A stretch of 54,736 nucleotides of DNA from Betaproteobacteria bacterium RIFCSPLOWO2_02_FULL_67_26 (GCA_001771935.1 MERD01000111.1:1-54736); one strand, 5' to 3'; positions 17,301 to 28,477 are shown, counted from the stretch's first letter. Translations and numbers: made by a program. Notes: generated by a model not told the origin, from the letters alone.

Positions 17301-17849
17301 TCAGGATTTCAGCTTCGCGACCTGCAGGCGCCGCACCAGCTGCTGCACCGCGTCGCTGCGCATGTCGCGGTAGAGCAGCGCCTCCTCGGCCTCCTTGGAC
17401 AGCGCCTGCTCGTCGCTGAACGAATAATCGCGCTTGAGCAGTATCTCGCTCGCCGGGATGTGCTCCCGGTTCCTGGCGTCGGTCAGGCGGAAGAGGACCC
17501 GGTAGCGCAACTGGTATTCGCTCACGCGCCCGCCGCCGGAGAGCGAGAGGATCTGCTTTTCCTGCAACTCGTTCATGATCTGCAGGATGACCTCCGCCTG
17601 TTCCGGCCGGTCGGCGATGCGGGTGCCGCTGCCCGACTGCACCGCGCGCTTCAACTGGACGGCGATTTGCGATGCCGGAGCGGCCTGCACGAAGAGCGAA
17701 TCGAACGGCAGCGCCGCGACGCCGCGCAGCTGGAAACCGCAGGCGGCGAGCAACAGGCTCGCCGCAAGGCACAAGGCAAAAGTCAAAAGGCAAAAGGCGT
17801 TTCGCGAACCAGCCACTTGTGCCTTCAGCCTTGAGCCTTGTGCCTTCAT
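17301..17849 (-). CDS. lptE: LPS-assembly lipoprotein LptE
   Basis: Outer-membrane lipoprotein that plugs the LptD barrel and is needed for LPS delivery to the cell surface. The 182 residues include a lipobox (LLAAC, Cys near residue 37) followed by GFQLRG, the classic LptE start of the mature protein, and a C-terminal helix with AVQQLVRRL. It sits between leuS and holA as in many proteobacteria. The N-terminus is unusual: about the first 35 codons, including the hydrophobic core FCLLTFALCLA, are encoded by an inverted pair of heptamer arrays. Confidence 0.92.
   Translation of the reverse strand: MKAQGSRLKAQVAGSRNAFCLLTFALCLAASLLLAACGFQLRGVAALPFDSLFVQAAPASQIAVQLKRAVQSGSGTRIADRPEQAEVILQIMNELQEKQILSLSGGGRVSEYQLRYRVLFRLTDARNREHIPASEILLKRDYSFSDEQALSKEAEEALLYRDMRSDAVQQLVRRLQVAKLKS
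17765..17849. repeat. Inverted pair of heptamer arrays (words CAAGGCA/AAAGGCA) encoding the lptE signal peptide
   Basis: Five units at 17765-17799 (CAAGGCA, CAAGGCA, AAAGTCA, AAAGGCA, AAAGGCG) face four units and a remnant at 17816-17849 (CTTGTGC, CTTCAGC, CTTGAGC, CTTGTGC, CTTCAT). The second block is in opposite sense and ends with the lptE start codon. Read on the minus strand, both blocks are translated. Confidence 0.9.
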
Positions 17850-17853
17850 GAGT

Positions 17854-20451
<2,598 letters not shown>

Positions 20452-20542
20452 GGCCAAGGGTCAGTCAGGGCGCAATTATATCCGCAGGCCGCGCCGTGAA
20501 CGGCAAGCGTTTCGTCCGTTCCGGCTATAATCGTGGCGAGTC

Positions 20543-22786
20543 ATGTCCCCTGATTTTCTCTCCGGTCTCAACGAACAGCAGCTCGAAGCCGTCACGCTGC
20601 CGCACCAGGCGGCGCTGATCCTCGCCGGCGCCGGCAGCGGCAAGACCCGCGTGCTCACGACGCGCGTCGCGTGGCTGATCCAGACCGGGCAGGCGAGCCC
20701 GCACGGTCTCGTAGCCGTCACCTTCACCAACAAGGCGGCGAAGGAGATGCTGACCCGCATCTCGGCGATGCTGCCGATCAACACCCGCGGCATGTGGGTC
20801 GGCACCTTCCACGGCCTGTGCAACCGCCTGCTGCGGGCGCATCACCGCGATGCGGGGCTGCCGCAACTGTTCCAGATCCTCGATACCCAGGACCAGCTCT
20901 CGCTCATCAAGCGATTGCTGAAGAATCTCAACGTGGACGAGGAACGTTTCCCTCCGCGCCAGGTGCAGTGGTTCGTGGCGGCAGCCAAGGAGGAGGGCCT
21001 GCGCGCGCCCCAGGTGGAGGCGCACGACGAGTTCACACGGCGCATGAAAGACATTTATTTCGAGTACGACGCCCAATGCAACCGCGAGGGCGTCGTGGAT
21101 TTCGCGGAGCTGCTGCTGCGCTCGTACGAGCTGCTGTCCGCCCATACCGCCCTGCGGGATCATTATCGCGCGCGCTTCCGCCACGTCCTGGTGGATGAAT
21201 TCCAGGACACCAACCGGCTGCAGTACCGGTGGCTCACGCTGCTGGCGGCGGGGGGCAAGGACGCCACGCGTGGCGTGGGCAACGCGATCTTCGCGGTCGG
21301 CGACGACGACCAGAGCATCTACGCGTTCCGGGGGGCGTCGGCGGCGAACATGCAGGCGCTGCAGAGCGATTTCGCGATCGAGCGCGTGATCAAGCTCGAG
21401 CAGAATTACCGCTCGCACGGGCACATTCTCGACGCCGCCAACGCGCTGATCGGGCACAACCGCAAGCGGCTCGGCAAAAACCTGTGGACCGCGGAGACGA
21501 AAGGCGAGCCGCTGCGGGTGTTCGAGGCCGCTACCGACATCGAGGAGGCCGGCTTCATCGTGGACGAGGTGCGGGCGCTGCACGCCGAGGGCGTTGCCTT
21601 GAGCCACATCGCGGTGCTCTACCGCTCCAACGCGCAGTCCCGGGTGCTGGAACACGCGCTCTTTTCAGCCGCGATGCCGTACCGGGTTTACGGCGGGCTG
21701 CGCTTCTTCGAGCGGCAGGAAGTGAAGCACGCGCTCGCCTATCTGCGGCTGATCGCCAACCTGGACGACGACGGCGCGCTGACGCGCATCGTCAACTTTC
21801 CCGCCCGCGGCATCGGCAGCCGCAGCCTCGAGCAGCTGCAGGAAGTGGCGAAGGCGCGCAGCATCAGCCTGTGGGCTGCTGCTCTCCTCAAGGCGGAAGG
21901 CCCATCACCCATCACCCATCACTCATCACCCCCGAAGGGCATTGCGGCCTTCGTCGCGCTGTTCGAGCGCCTGCGCGACGCGACGAAGAACCTGCCCCTG
22001 CCGGAAGTCATCGAGCACGTGATCGAGGCGAGTGGACTGAAGGCGCACTACCAGGCCGAGCGCGAAGGCGCGGATCGCCTCGAGAACCTGTCGGAGCTGA
22101 TCAACGCCGCCGCGGCTTTTGTCGCGGAGCGCGACGTGCAGCCGGCGGGCGAGGCCGCGGGCATGGACGAACCCGACGAGTTGACCGCGTTCCTCGCGCA
22201 CGCCGCGCTGGAGGCGGGCGAGCATCAGGCGCAGGCCGGTGCCGACGCGCTGCAGCTCATGACCGTTCACTCGGCGAAGGGACTCGAGTTTCACAGCGTG
22301 TTCGTGAGCGGCCTGGAGGAGGGGCTGTTCCCGCACCAGAACAGCCTGACGGAAGCCGATGGCATCGAGGAAGAGCGGCGGCTGATGTACGTCGCGCTCA
22401 CGCGCGCGCGCCGCCGGCTGTACCTGTCGTTCGCGCAGAGCCGGATGCTCCACGGCCAGACGCGCTACGGCATTGCCTCGCGCTTCTTCCAGGAAATTCC
22501 TGAGAACCTGATGCGCCGCATCAACCCGGCGTCGAGCGTTCAACGATCAGCGCATAGCGGCCGCGGCTCGCGCGGCGCCGGGACCGAGTCACGAGCCACG
22601 AGTAACGAGTCACTCAGGGGCGATTCGCCCTGGCGAATCGGGCAGAGCGTTGTCCACCCCGCTTTCGGCGCCGGCGTCATCGTCAGCGCGGAAGGGCGCG
22701 GCGCGGACGCGCGCGTGCAGGTCAACTTTCGCGACGGGGGCCTGAAGTGGCTCGCGCTGGAGTATGCGAAGCTGATTCCGGCTTAA
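20543..22786 (+). CDS. uvrD: DNA helicase II (UvrD/PcrA)
   Basis: 3'-5' superfamily 1 helicase of nucleotide-excision and mismatch repair. 747 residues, close to E. coli UvrD (720). Visible motifs: Walker A AGAGSGKTRVL near residue 31, VDEFQDTN near 217, GDDDQSIYAFRGA near 252, LEQNYRS near 288, LMTVHSAKGLEF near 571 and YVALTRARRRLYLS near 616. Two stretches are encoded by heptamer arrays: residues about 453-464 in a 2B-domain loop and 681-691 in the linker before the C-terminal domain. A TATAAT box at 20526-20531 lies only 11 bases before the ATG, so the mRNA may have almost no leader. Confidence 0.96.
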   Translation: MSPDFLSGLNEQQLEAVTLPHQAALILAGAGSGKTRVLTTRVAWLIQTGQASPHGLVAVTFTNKAAKEMLTRISAMLPINTRGMWVGTFHGLCNRLLRAHHRDAGLPQLFQILDTQDQLSLIKRLLKNLNVDEERFPPRQVQWFVAAAKEEGLRAPQVEAHDEFTRRMKDIYFEYDAQCNREGVVDFAELLLRSYELLSAHTALRDHYRARFRHVLVDEFQDTNRLQYRWLTLLAAGGKDATRGVGNAIFAVGDDDQSIYAFRGASAANMQALQSDFAIERVIKLEQNYRSHGHILDAANALIGHNRKRLGKNLWTAETKGEPLRVFEAATDIEEAGFIVDEVRALHAEGVALSHIAVLYRSNAQSRVLEHALFSAAMPYRVYGGLRFFERQEVKHALAYLRLIANLDDDGALTRIVNFPARGIGSRSLEQLQEVAKARSISLWAAALLKAEGPSPITHHSSPPKGIAAFVALFERLRDATKNLPLPEVIEHVIEASGLKAHYQAEREGADRLENLSELINAAAAFVAERDVQPAGEAAGMDEPDELTAFLAHAALEAGEHQAQAGADALQLMTVHSAKGLEFHSVFVSGLEEGLFPHQNSLTEADGIEEERRLMYVALTRARRRLYLSFAQSRMLHGQTRYGIASRFFQEIPENLMRRINPASSVQRSAHSGRGSRGAGTESRATSNESLRGDSPWRIGQSVVHPAFGAGVIVSAEGRGADARVQVNFRDGGLKWLALEYAKLIPA
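21901..21928. repeat. Heptamer array (word CCCATCA) inside uvrD, four units
   Basis: CCCATCA three times, then CTCATCA. In frame it encodes PSPITHHSSP in a loop of the UvrD 2B domain. Because 7 and 3 are coprime, the array cycles through all three reading frames. The frame stays open and the total length keeps phase with the gene. Confidence 0.9.
22585..22612. repeat. Heptamer array (word CGAGTCA) inside uvrD, four units
   Basis: Units CGAGTCA, CGAGCCA, CGAGTAA and CGAGTCA encode ESRATSNES in the flexible linker between the 2A domain and the C-terminal domain of UvrD. Confidence 0.85.
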
Positions 22787-23559
22787 CGCAGGAATGGATT
22801 GCCGCTTGTCGAAGCCGGGGGCGCCGCGGCAAAGATGTCCTGGTAACTCGCAAAGACCGAGCAGATCAGCACCGGTATCGAGGCGACCAGCAGGGCGAGC
22901 ATCAACAACGCGCCGATGGGCCCCATTGCCACCGGCAGCGACAGGACGATCCAGAGCGCGAGTATCACCACGCCGTACACCAGGAACGGCATCGTGTTCC
23001 TGGCGCACGCGACGAACGACAGCCTCATCGCGACGATCGGCGGGACCCCATCGAACACCACCAGCAACGGGGCGAACCAGACCAGCATGATGAGCGGGAG
23101 GTAGACCAGCCCTCCCACGGCGATCGCGAGCGCCAGGCTGCGCACCGCCGCCCGCAGCGTCTCGATGTCCGCGCCCGGTTTGGACAGCACCTGGGGCAGC
23201 ATCGAGCCGCCGGCGACCAGCAGGGCGATGCCCACCACGAGTATCGTGCCGACCAGGTAGACGCCGCCGATCGTGACCAGCGGCGCCGAATGCTGCCTGA
23301 AGCCGGCGAACAGATGCGAGATTTCCAGCGGCTCGCCGTTCTCGATCGCCCGGCAGCCGATCATCAGCCCCGCGAAGAGCGCCGGAGTGAACAGATTGAA
23401 CAGCAGGGGCCCGATCAGCGGAATGAGGAAGGACACCAGCCACAGCAGCGCGAACACGATCGTCAGCGCGATCCACATCGCGGGGTATTTCCGGAACAGG
23501 ACAAAGCCGTCCACGACCCATTGCCAGCCCCTGCCGGCTGCGACCAACCGCGCTTCCAT
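22783..23559 (-). CDS. BPSS1780-family membrane protein
   Basis: A 258-residue inner-membrane protein with about six hydrophobic helices and the N-terminal pattern ARLVAAGRGWQWVVDGFVLF shared by the BPSS1780 family of betaproteobacteria. Function is unknown. The ATG at 23559 is chosen because the family starts near MEARLVAAGRG; a 21-residue upstream extension overlaps the end of thrB. The 3' end overlaps the uvrD stop by four bases, convergent, with no terminator between. Confidence 0.8.
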   Translation of the reverse strand: MEARLVAAGRGWQWVVDGFVLFRKYPAMWIALTIVFALLWLVSFLIPLIGPLLFNLFTPALFAGLMIGCRAIENGEPLEISHLFAGFRQHSAPLVTIGGVYLVGTILVVGIALLVAGGSMLPQVLSKPGADIETLRAAVRSLALAIAVGGLVYLPLIMLVWFAPLLVVFDGVPPIVAMRLSFVACARNTMPFLVYGVVILALWIVLSLPVAMGPIGALLMLALLVASIPVLICSVFASYQDIFAAAPPASTSGNPFLR

Positions 23560-23596
23560 TTGCGGATTATCCTGGAAAAATCGAACCGTACACGAC

Positions 23597-24547
23597 TTAC
23601 CCGGCGAGCCGCGGCACATCATCCCCGCGCGCGACGTGGCCCGCCAGTATCCGCCGGAAATGATTCGGGTCCTTGGCGTGAGTCAGCTCGCCCGGCCGCG
23701 GCAGGTAGAAGTCGTAGAGTCGCGAAACCCAGAACCGCAGCGCTCCGGCGCGCAGCATCACTGTCCAGGCGCCGCGCTCGGCCGCCGAGTATGGGCGGAC
23801 CTTGCCGTAGGCCTCGAGCAGCGCCGCGGCGCGGACCCCGTCGAGCGCGCCATCACCGTCCAGGCACCAGTCGTTGACCGCGATCGCGACGTCGTAGAGC
23901 AGCGCGTCGGTGCAGGCGAAATAGAAGTCGATCACGCCGGAGATGGCGCTGCCCTGCCACAACACGTTGTCGCGGAAATAATCGGCGTGTATCGCCCCGC
24001 GCGGCAAGTCGGCGAAGCGGTAGCGCTCCTGGAACCGGATCTCGTCCCGAAGCAGCGCGGCGTCCTCCGAACCGAGAAACGGGACGATTTCGGGCAGGAC
24101 CGACGTCCACCACCGCGGGCCGCGCGGATTGTCCATCCTGGCCGGGTACGACGCGCCGGCAAGATGGATCCGCGCCAGCAGCTCGCCGGCCAGGGCGCAT
24201 TGCGCGGGTGTGGGCCCGGCGACGTCGACGCCGGGCAGGTAACTCACCAAGGCGGCGGGCTTGCCGTTGAGCTCCCCGAGGAAGGCCCCGCGGCGGTCGG
24301 GAACCGGCTTCGCGCTGGGGGTGCCCCGCTGCGCGAGGTGATCCATCAGCCCGAGGTAGAACGGCAGATCGTGGGCCCCGAGCTTCTCGAACAGGGTGAG
24401 GACGAATCGGCCCTGGGAGGTGGTGACGAAATAGTTGGTGTTTTCGATGCCGGCGGCGACCCCCTCGAGTCCGGTGAGGGTGCCGATGGAGTAGTTCCGG
24501 AGCCAGGTGCCGAGCTGTTCGCGGGTTACAGTGGTGAATACCGACAT
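23597..24547 (-). CDS. thrB: Homoserine kinase (ThrB, aminoglycoside-phosphotransferase type)
   Basis: Phosphorylates homoserine in threonine synthesis. It is the APH/choline-kinase-fold type used by betaproteobacteria and pseudomonads, not the GHMP type of E. coli. 316 residues with MSVFTTVTREQLGTWL at the start, GIENTNYFV near 33, the Brenner-type catalytic motif AIHADYFRDNVLW near 187 and GVIDFYFACTDALLYDVAI after it. The start codon abuts a 9-bp perfect hairpin (24548-24572), and no Shine-Dalgarno is visible. A DUF2782 gene lies just upstream in the same direction. Confidence 0.95.
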   Translation of the reverse strand: MSVFTTVTREQLGTWLRNYSIGTLTGLEGVAAGIENTNYFVTTSQGRFVLTLFEKLGAHDLPFYLGLMDHLAQRGTPSAKPVPDRRGAFLGELNGKPAALVSYLPGVDVAGPTPAQCALAGELLARIHLAGASYPARMDNPRGPRWWTSVLPEIVPFLGSEDAALLRDEIRFQERYRFADLPRGAIHADYFRDNVLWQGSAISGVIDFYFACTDALLYDVAIAVNDWCLDGDGALDGVRAAALLEAYGKVRPYSAAERGAWTVMLRAGALRFWVSRLYDFYLPRPGELTHAKDPNHFRRILAGHVARGDDVPRLAG

Positions 24548-24572
24548 GCGGTGAATGGTACCGATTCACCGC
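24548..24572 (-). promoter_or_regulatory. Perfect hairpin abutting the thrB start codon
   Basis: GCGGTGAAT at 24548-24556 is perfectly complementary to ATTCACCGC at 24564-24572, with a seven-base loop. On the transcript the stem ends at the base before the thrB ATG and replaces any Shine-Dalgarno. It may control translation of thrB or ribosome reinitiation from the upstream gene. Function is inferred. Confidence 0.55.
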
Positions 24573-24580
24573 TCACGCGG

Positions 24581-24925
24581 TCAAAACTGGAAAATCACCC
24601 ACATCGGCGGTCGCAGGCCGCTGTCATAATTGTCCTGGCGCATGAACGTCCCGTCACCGCGGTAGTCGACCATGTAGTAAGGCCTGCCGCCTGGCGGCGT
24701 GACCTTGACCATGTACAGCTTGCCGCCGATCCGGTACTCCTCGATGGTGTCGGTGCCGCGCTTCAATATGGTCACCTGCGGCTCGAGCGCGGGATCGAGC
24801 TCGTAACCCGGTGGCGGGGGCGGCGGTTCCGGCAGCGGCTGGAGCGCGGGCGGTTTCGCCTGCTGGGCCGCCACCGGCAGGGCGGCGGCGAGCAGCAGGG
24901 CGGCCAGAAGGGTGCGCAGGTTCAT
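24581..24925 (-). CDS. DUF2782 domain protein, secreted
   Basis: A 114-residue protein with a clear signal peptide (LLAALLLAAALPVAAQQ) and a Pro-rich segment (PLPEPPPPPPGYE). A small C-terminal domain (TIEEYRIGGKLYMVKVTP, PPMWVIFQF) follows. This is the DUF2782 family, found beside thrB and polA in betaproteobacteria. Probably periplasmic; function unknown. It is divergent from polA with a 100-base shared upstream region and is followed by thrB. Confidence 0.8.
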   Translation of the reverse strand: MNLRTLLAALLLAAALPVAAQQAKPPALQPLPEPPPPPPGYELDPALEPQVTILKRGTDTIEEYRIGGKLYMVKVTPPGGRPYYMVDYRGDGTFMRQDNYDSGLRPPMWVIFQF

Positions 24926-24984
24926 GTCGTTTTGGACCGTCCGCTATTATCGGAGTTTCGCAGTCGAATTGAAAGCGGCACGAT

Positions 24985-25013
24985 TTCACGCTCGGCGGCC
25001 GAACTGACATAAT
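24985..25013 (+). promoter_or_regulatory. Candidate sigma-70 promoter of polA
   Basis: TTCACG at 24985-24990 (four of six to TTGACA) and CATAAT at 25008-25013 with a 17-base spacer, 12 bases before the polA ATG. A GATAAT on the opposite strand at about 24948-24953 could serve the divergent DUF2782 gene. Confidence 0.35.
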
Positions 25014-25025
25014 GCCGGAACCCTC

Positions 25026-27776
25026 ATGAAGACGCTGCTGCTGGTTGACGGCTCGTCCTACCTCTATCGGGCGTACCACGCGCTAGCGCGCGCCAACCTG
25101 CGCAACAAGAAAGGCGAGCCGACCGGCGCGGTTTACGGCGTGATCAACATGCTGCGCCGGCTGCGCAAGGAAGTGGCGGCCGATTACGCCGCCTGCGTTT
25201 TCGACGCGAAAGGCAAGACCTTCCGCGATGAACTCTATCCCCAGTACAAGGCGAACCGCCCGGCGATGCCGGACGACCTCGTCACGCAGCTGGGTCCGCT
25301 CAAGGAAACCATCGCCGCGATGGGCTGGCCGCTGCTCGAGATCGCGGGGGTGGAAGCGGACGACGTGATCGGCACGCTCGCGCGGCAGGCTGAGCGCCAG
25401 GGCCTGCGCGTGATCATCGCCAGCGGCGACAAGGACCTCGCGCAGCTCGTGAATCCCGCCATTACGATCGAGAATGCCGATCCCCGGGACGGCGGGCGCG
25501 AGATTCTTGACGAGGCCGGCGTGGCGAGGAAATTTGGCGTCAAGCCCGAGCGCATCATCGACTATCTGGCTCTGATCGGGGACAGCGTGGACAACGTGCC
25601 GGGTGTGGCGGATGTCGGTCCCGTTACCGCGGTGAAGTGGCTCACCGAGTACGGCACCCTCGATAACCTGGTGGCGCACGCGGCCGAGTTAGAGGGAAAA
25701 CGGGGCGAGAATCTGCGCAAGGCACTGCCGTGGCTGCCACGCGCGCGGGAGCTGCTCACCATCAAGTCCGACGTCGAGTTGCCGGTGACGGCGCAGGATC
25801 TCGCGCTGCGCTCGCCCGACACGGCGACGCTTGCCGGACTGTTCGACCGCCTCGACTTCAAGTCCTGGAAGCGCGAGCTGGACGAGGGTGGCGGGAGGCG
25901 GGAGGCGGGAGGCGGACAGGGCGCCGCCGCCGAGCCGCTACCCGCGCCGTCAGCCGTCAGTCATCAGTCGCCACGGCATTACGAGACGGTACTCACCGAG
26001 CAGCAGTTGGATGCCTGGATCGAAAAGTTTGGCAAGGCCGATCTGGTCGCGTTCGATACCGAGACCACCAGCCTCGATCCTCTGAGTGCGCGGCTGGTGG
26101 GCGTGTCGTTCGCGGTCGAAGCAGGGGCCGCTGCCTACGTGCCGCTCGCGCACCGCTACGCCGGCGCGCCGCCGCAGCTCGGGCTCGAATCGGTCCTGCG
26201 CCGCCTCAAGCCGTGGCTCGAGGACGCGCGGCGCGCCAAGCTCGGACAGAACGCGAAATACGACATGCACGTGCTGGCGAACCACGATGTAGGGCTCGCC
26301 GGCGTTGCGCACGACACACTGTTGCAGTCCTACCTGCTGGAAAGCCACCAGCGGCACGACATGGACAGCCTTGCCGGGCGCCATCTCGGCGTGAAGACCA
26401 TCACCTACGACGAAGTCACGGGCAAGGGCGCCGGCCGGATCGACTTCGAGCAGGTGGCCGTTGATCGCGCCACCGAGTACGCGGCCGAGGACGCGGACGT
26501 CACGCTGCAATTGCACCAGGCGCTGTTCCCGCGCGTGCAGTCCGACGAGAAGCTGGCACGCATCTATCGGGAGCTGGAAATGCCGCTGGTCACGGTGCTC
26601 TTCAATATGGAGCGCAGCGGCGTGCTGCTCGATACCCGGCTGCTGCAGGACCTTTCGCGCGAGTTCGGCGGGAAGATGGGTGAGATCGAAGCCCGGGCGC
26701 ACGAGCAGGCCGGGCAGCCGTTCAACCTCAACTCGCCGAAGCAGATCCAGGAAATCCTGTTCGAGAAACAGGGCCTGAAGCCGGTGAAGAAGACGCCTTC
26801 GGGCCAGCCCTCGACCGACGAGGAATCGCTGGAGGAGCTTGCGCTGGATCACCCGTTGCCGAAGCTGATCCTGGATTATCGCGGGCTGTCCAAGCTCAAG
26901 TCCACCTACACCGACACGCTGCCCGGGATGATCAACCCGAACACCGGCCGCGTGCACACCAACTATGGCCAGGCGGTCGCGGTGACCGGCCGGCTCGCGA
27001 GCAACGATCCCAATCTCCAGAACATCCCGATCCGCACCGCCGAGGGCCGCCGCATACGGGAGGCGTTCATCGCGCCCGCGGGCAGCCACATCGTCTCGGC
27101 CGATTATTCCCAGATCGAGCTGCGGATCATGGCGCACATCTCGCAGGACGCAAGCCTGCTGAAGGCGTTCGCCGCGGGCGAGGACATCCACCGCGCCACC
27201 GCCGCCGAGATCTTCGGCATGCCGCCGGGCGAGCTCGGCGCGGAGCAGCGCCGCTACGCCAAGGTGATCAATTTCGGGTTGATTTACGGCATGTCGGCGT
27301 TCGGGCTCGCGCGCCAGCTGGGGCTCGAGCGCGCTGCCGCGCAGCAGTACATGGACCGCTATTTCGCGCGCTACCCGGGCGTCGCCGACTACATGAAGCG
27401 CACCCGCGAGGCGGCGCGGGAGAACGGCTATGTCGAGACGGTGCTGGGCAGGCGGCTATGGCTGCCCGAGATCAAGAGCGCCAACCCCGCGCGCCGCCAG
27501 GGCGCGGAGCGCGCCGCCATCAACGCCCCGATGCAGGGAACGGCCGCCGACCTCATCAAGATGGCGATGATCGCGGTGGCCCGCTGGCTCGCGGAAAAGC
27601 GCCTGAAGTCCCGGCTCATCATGCAGGTGCATGACGAACTGGTGCTGGAAGTGCCGGACGCGGAGCTTGCCAGAGTCAGGCGCGAGCTGCCGGTGCTCAT
27701 GAGCGGCGTGGCCGAGCTTGCGGTGCCGCTGGTGGTGGACGTCGGCGCCGGCACGAACTGGGACCAGGCGCACTGA
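25026..27776 (+). CDS. polA: DNA polymerase I
   Basis: Repair and Okazaki-fragment-processing polymerase. 916 residues (E. coli 928). Three domains: 5' nuclease (about 1-288; SGDKDLAQLV, SVDNVPGV), 3'-5' exonuclease (about 325-520; the DxE pair in AFDTETTSLDP suggests it is active) and polymerase (about 540-916; DYSQIELRIMAHIS, KVINFGLIYGMS, QVHDELVLEVP). The linker between the first two domains (residues about 289-315) is encoded by two heptamer arrays. Confidence 0.97.
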   Translation: MKTLLLVDGSSYLYRAYHALARANLRNKKGEPTGAVYGVINMLRRLRKEVAADYAACVFDAKGKTFRDELYPQYKANRPAMPDDLVTQLGPLKETIAAMGWPLLEIAGVEADDVIGTLARQAERQGLRVIIASGDKDLAQLVNPAITIENADPRDGGREILDEAGVARKFGVKPERIIDYLALIGDSVDNVPGVADVGPVTAVKWLTEYGTLDNLVAHAAELEGKRGENLRKALPWLPRARELLTIKSDVELPVTAQDLALRSPDTATLAGLFDRLDFKSWKRELDEGGGRREAGGGQGAAAEPLPAPSAVSHQSPRHYETVLTEQQLDAWIEKFGKADLVAFDTETTSLDPLSARLVGVSFAVEAGAAAYVPLAHRYAGAPPQLGLESVLRRLKPWLEDARRAKLGQNAKYDMHVLANHDVGLAGVAHDTLLQSYLLESHQRHDMDSLAGRHLGVKTITYDEVTGKGAGRIDFEQVAVDRATEYAAEDADVTLQLHQALFPRVQSDEKLARIYRELEMPLVTVLFNMERSGVLLDTRLLQDLSREFGGKMGEIEARAHEQAGQPFNLNSPKQIQEILFEKQGLKPVKKTPSGQPSTDEESLEELALDHPLPKLILDYRGLSKLKSTYTDTLPGMINPNTGRVHTNYGQAVAVTGRLASNDPNLQNIPIRTAEGRRIREAFIAPAGSHIVSADYSQIELRIMAHISQDASLLKAFAAGEDIHRATAAEIFGMPPGELGAEQRRYAKVINFGLIYGMSAFGLARQLGLERAAAQQYMDRYFARYPGVADYMKRTREAARENGYVETVLGRRLWLPEIKSANPARRQGAERAAINAPMQGTAADLIKMAMIAVARWLAEKRLKSRLIMQVHDELVLEVPDAELARVRRELPVLMSGVAELAVPLVVDVGAGTNWDQAH
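25891..25918. repeat. Heptamer array (word GCGGGAG) inside polA
   Basis: Three perfect GCGGGAG units and one GCGGACA. They encode a Gly/Arg-rich part of the linker between the 5' nuclease and 3'-5' exonuclease domains. The word is the same as in lpdA, 11 kb away. Confidence 0.9.
25948..25968. repeat. Second heptamer array (word CGTCAGT) inside polA
   Basis: Units CGTCAGC, CGTCAGT and CATCAGT, 29 bases after the first polA array and in the same protein linker (PSAVSHQS). Two unrelated words side by side suggest two separate events at one tolerant site. Confidence 0.75.
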
Positions 27777-27799
27777 TAAGCCGGTGACCCGCGATTGGT

Positions 27800-28477
27800 T
27801 TAGCGCAGGGCGCCGAAGACTTTCCGGACGATGTCGCTCGAGGCGCCGACGGGGTTTCTGCGGAATGCCTTCTCCTGCTCGCCGATCATGAAGTAGAGCC
27901 CGTCGAGCGCCTTCTGGGTGACGTAGCGCTCGATGGTGGCCTGGTTCTCTTTGACCAAACCCAGGGCGGCGCCCTGGCCGGCGAGCGCGTTGTACTGCTG
28001 CGCGAGCCCGACCCGGTCGGTCGCTTTCTTGACGATCGGCAGGAACCGCTGCGTGAGCTGAGCCTGCGTGGCGCGCTTGAAGTACTCGGTGCCCGCGGTG
28101 TCGCCGCCGGTGAGTATCTTCTTGGCGTCCTGAACGCTCATCTTCTTCACGGCGTCCAGCAGGAGCTGCCTGGCCTCCGGGGCCGCCGCCTCGGCGGCGC
28201 GGTTCATCGTGAGCACGAGCTCGTCGGCCTGCTTTCTCATGCCGAACGCGCGCATCGCTTTCTCGGCCCGCTTGAGCGAGGGCGGGAGCGGGATCCTGAC
28301 CTGCGGGTTGCCGAAGTAGCCGTTCTCGACGCCGAGCTTCGCGACCGCGGCGAGCGAGCCGTCGCTGAGCGCCTGCTTGAGCCCGCCCACGGCGTCGGCG
28401 TTGCTGATGCGATCGAGGCTCGCGCCCGCGGAGGCGCTCACGGCAAGAAACGCGAAGCAACCCAGAACATGACGCAT
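27800..28477 (-). CDS. DUF4197 domain protein, secreted
   Basis: A 225-residue protein with a signal peptide (HVLGCFAFLAVSASAGA) and an all-helical body of the DUF4197 family (GLKQALSDGSLAAVAKLG, AALGLVKENQATIERYV, KALDGLYFMIGEQE). Probably periplasmic; function unknown. The ATG at 28477 is chosen because it directly precedes the signal peptide and follows a GGAGGTGG ribosome-binding site. It lies 48 bases past lipA on the same strand. Confidence 0.85.
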   Translation of the reverse strand: MRHVLGCFAFLAVSASAGASLDRISNADAVGGLKQALSDGSLAAVAKLGVENGYFGNPQVRIPLPPSLKRAEKAMRAFGMRKQADELVLTMNRAAEAAAPEARQLLLDAVKKMSVQDAKKILTGGDTAGTEYFKRATQAQLTQRFLPIVKKATDRVGLAQQYNALAGQGAALGLVKENQATIERYVTQKALDGLYFMIGEQEKAFRRNPVGASSDIVRKVFGALR

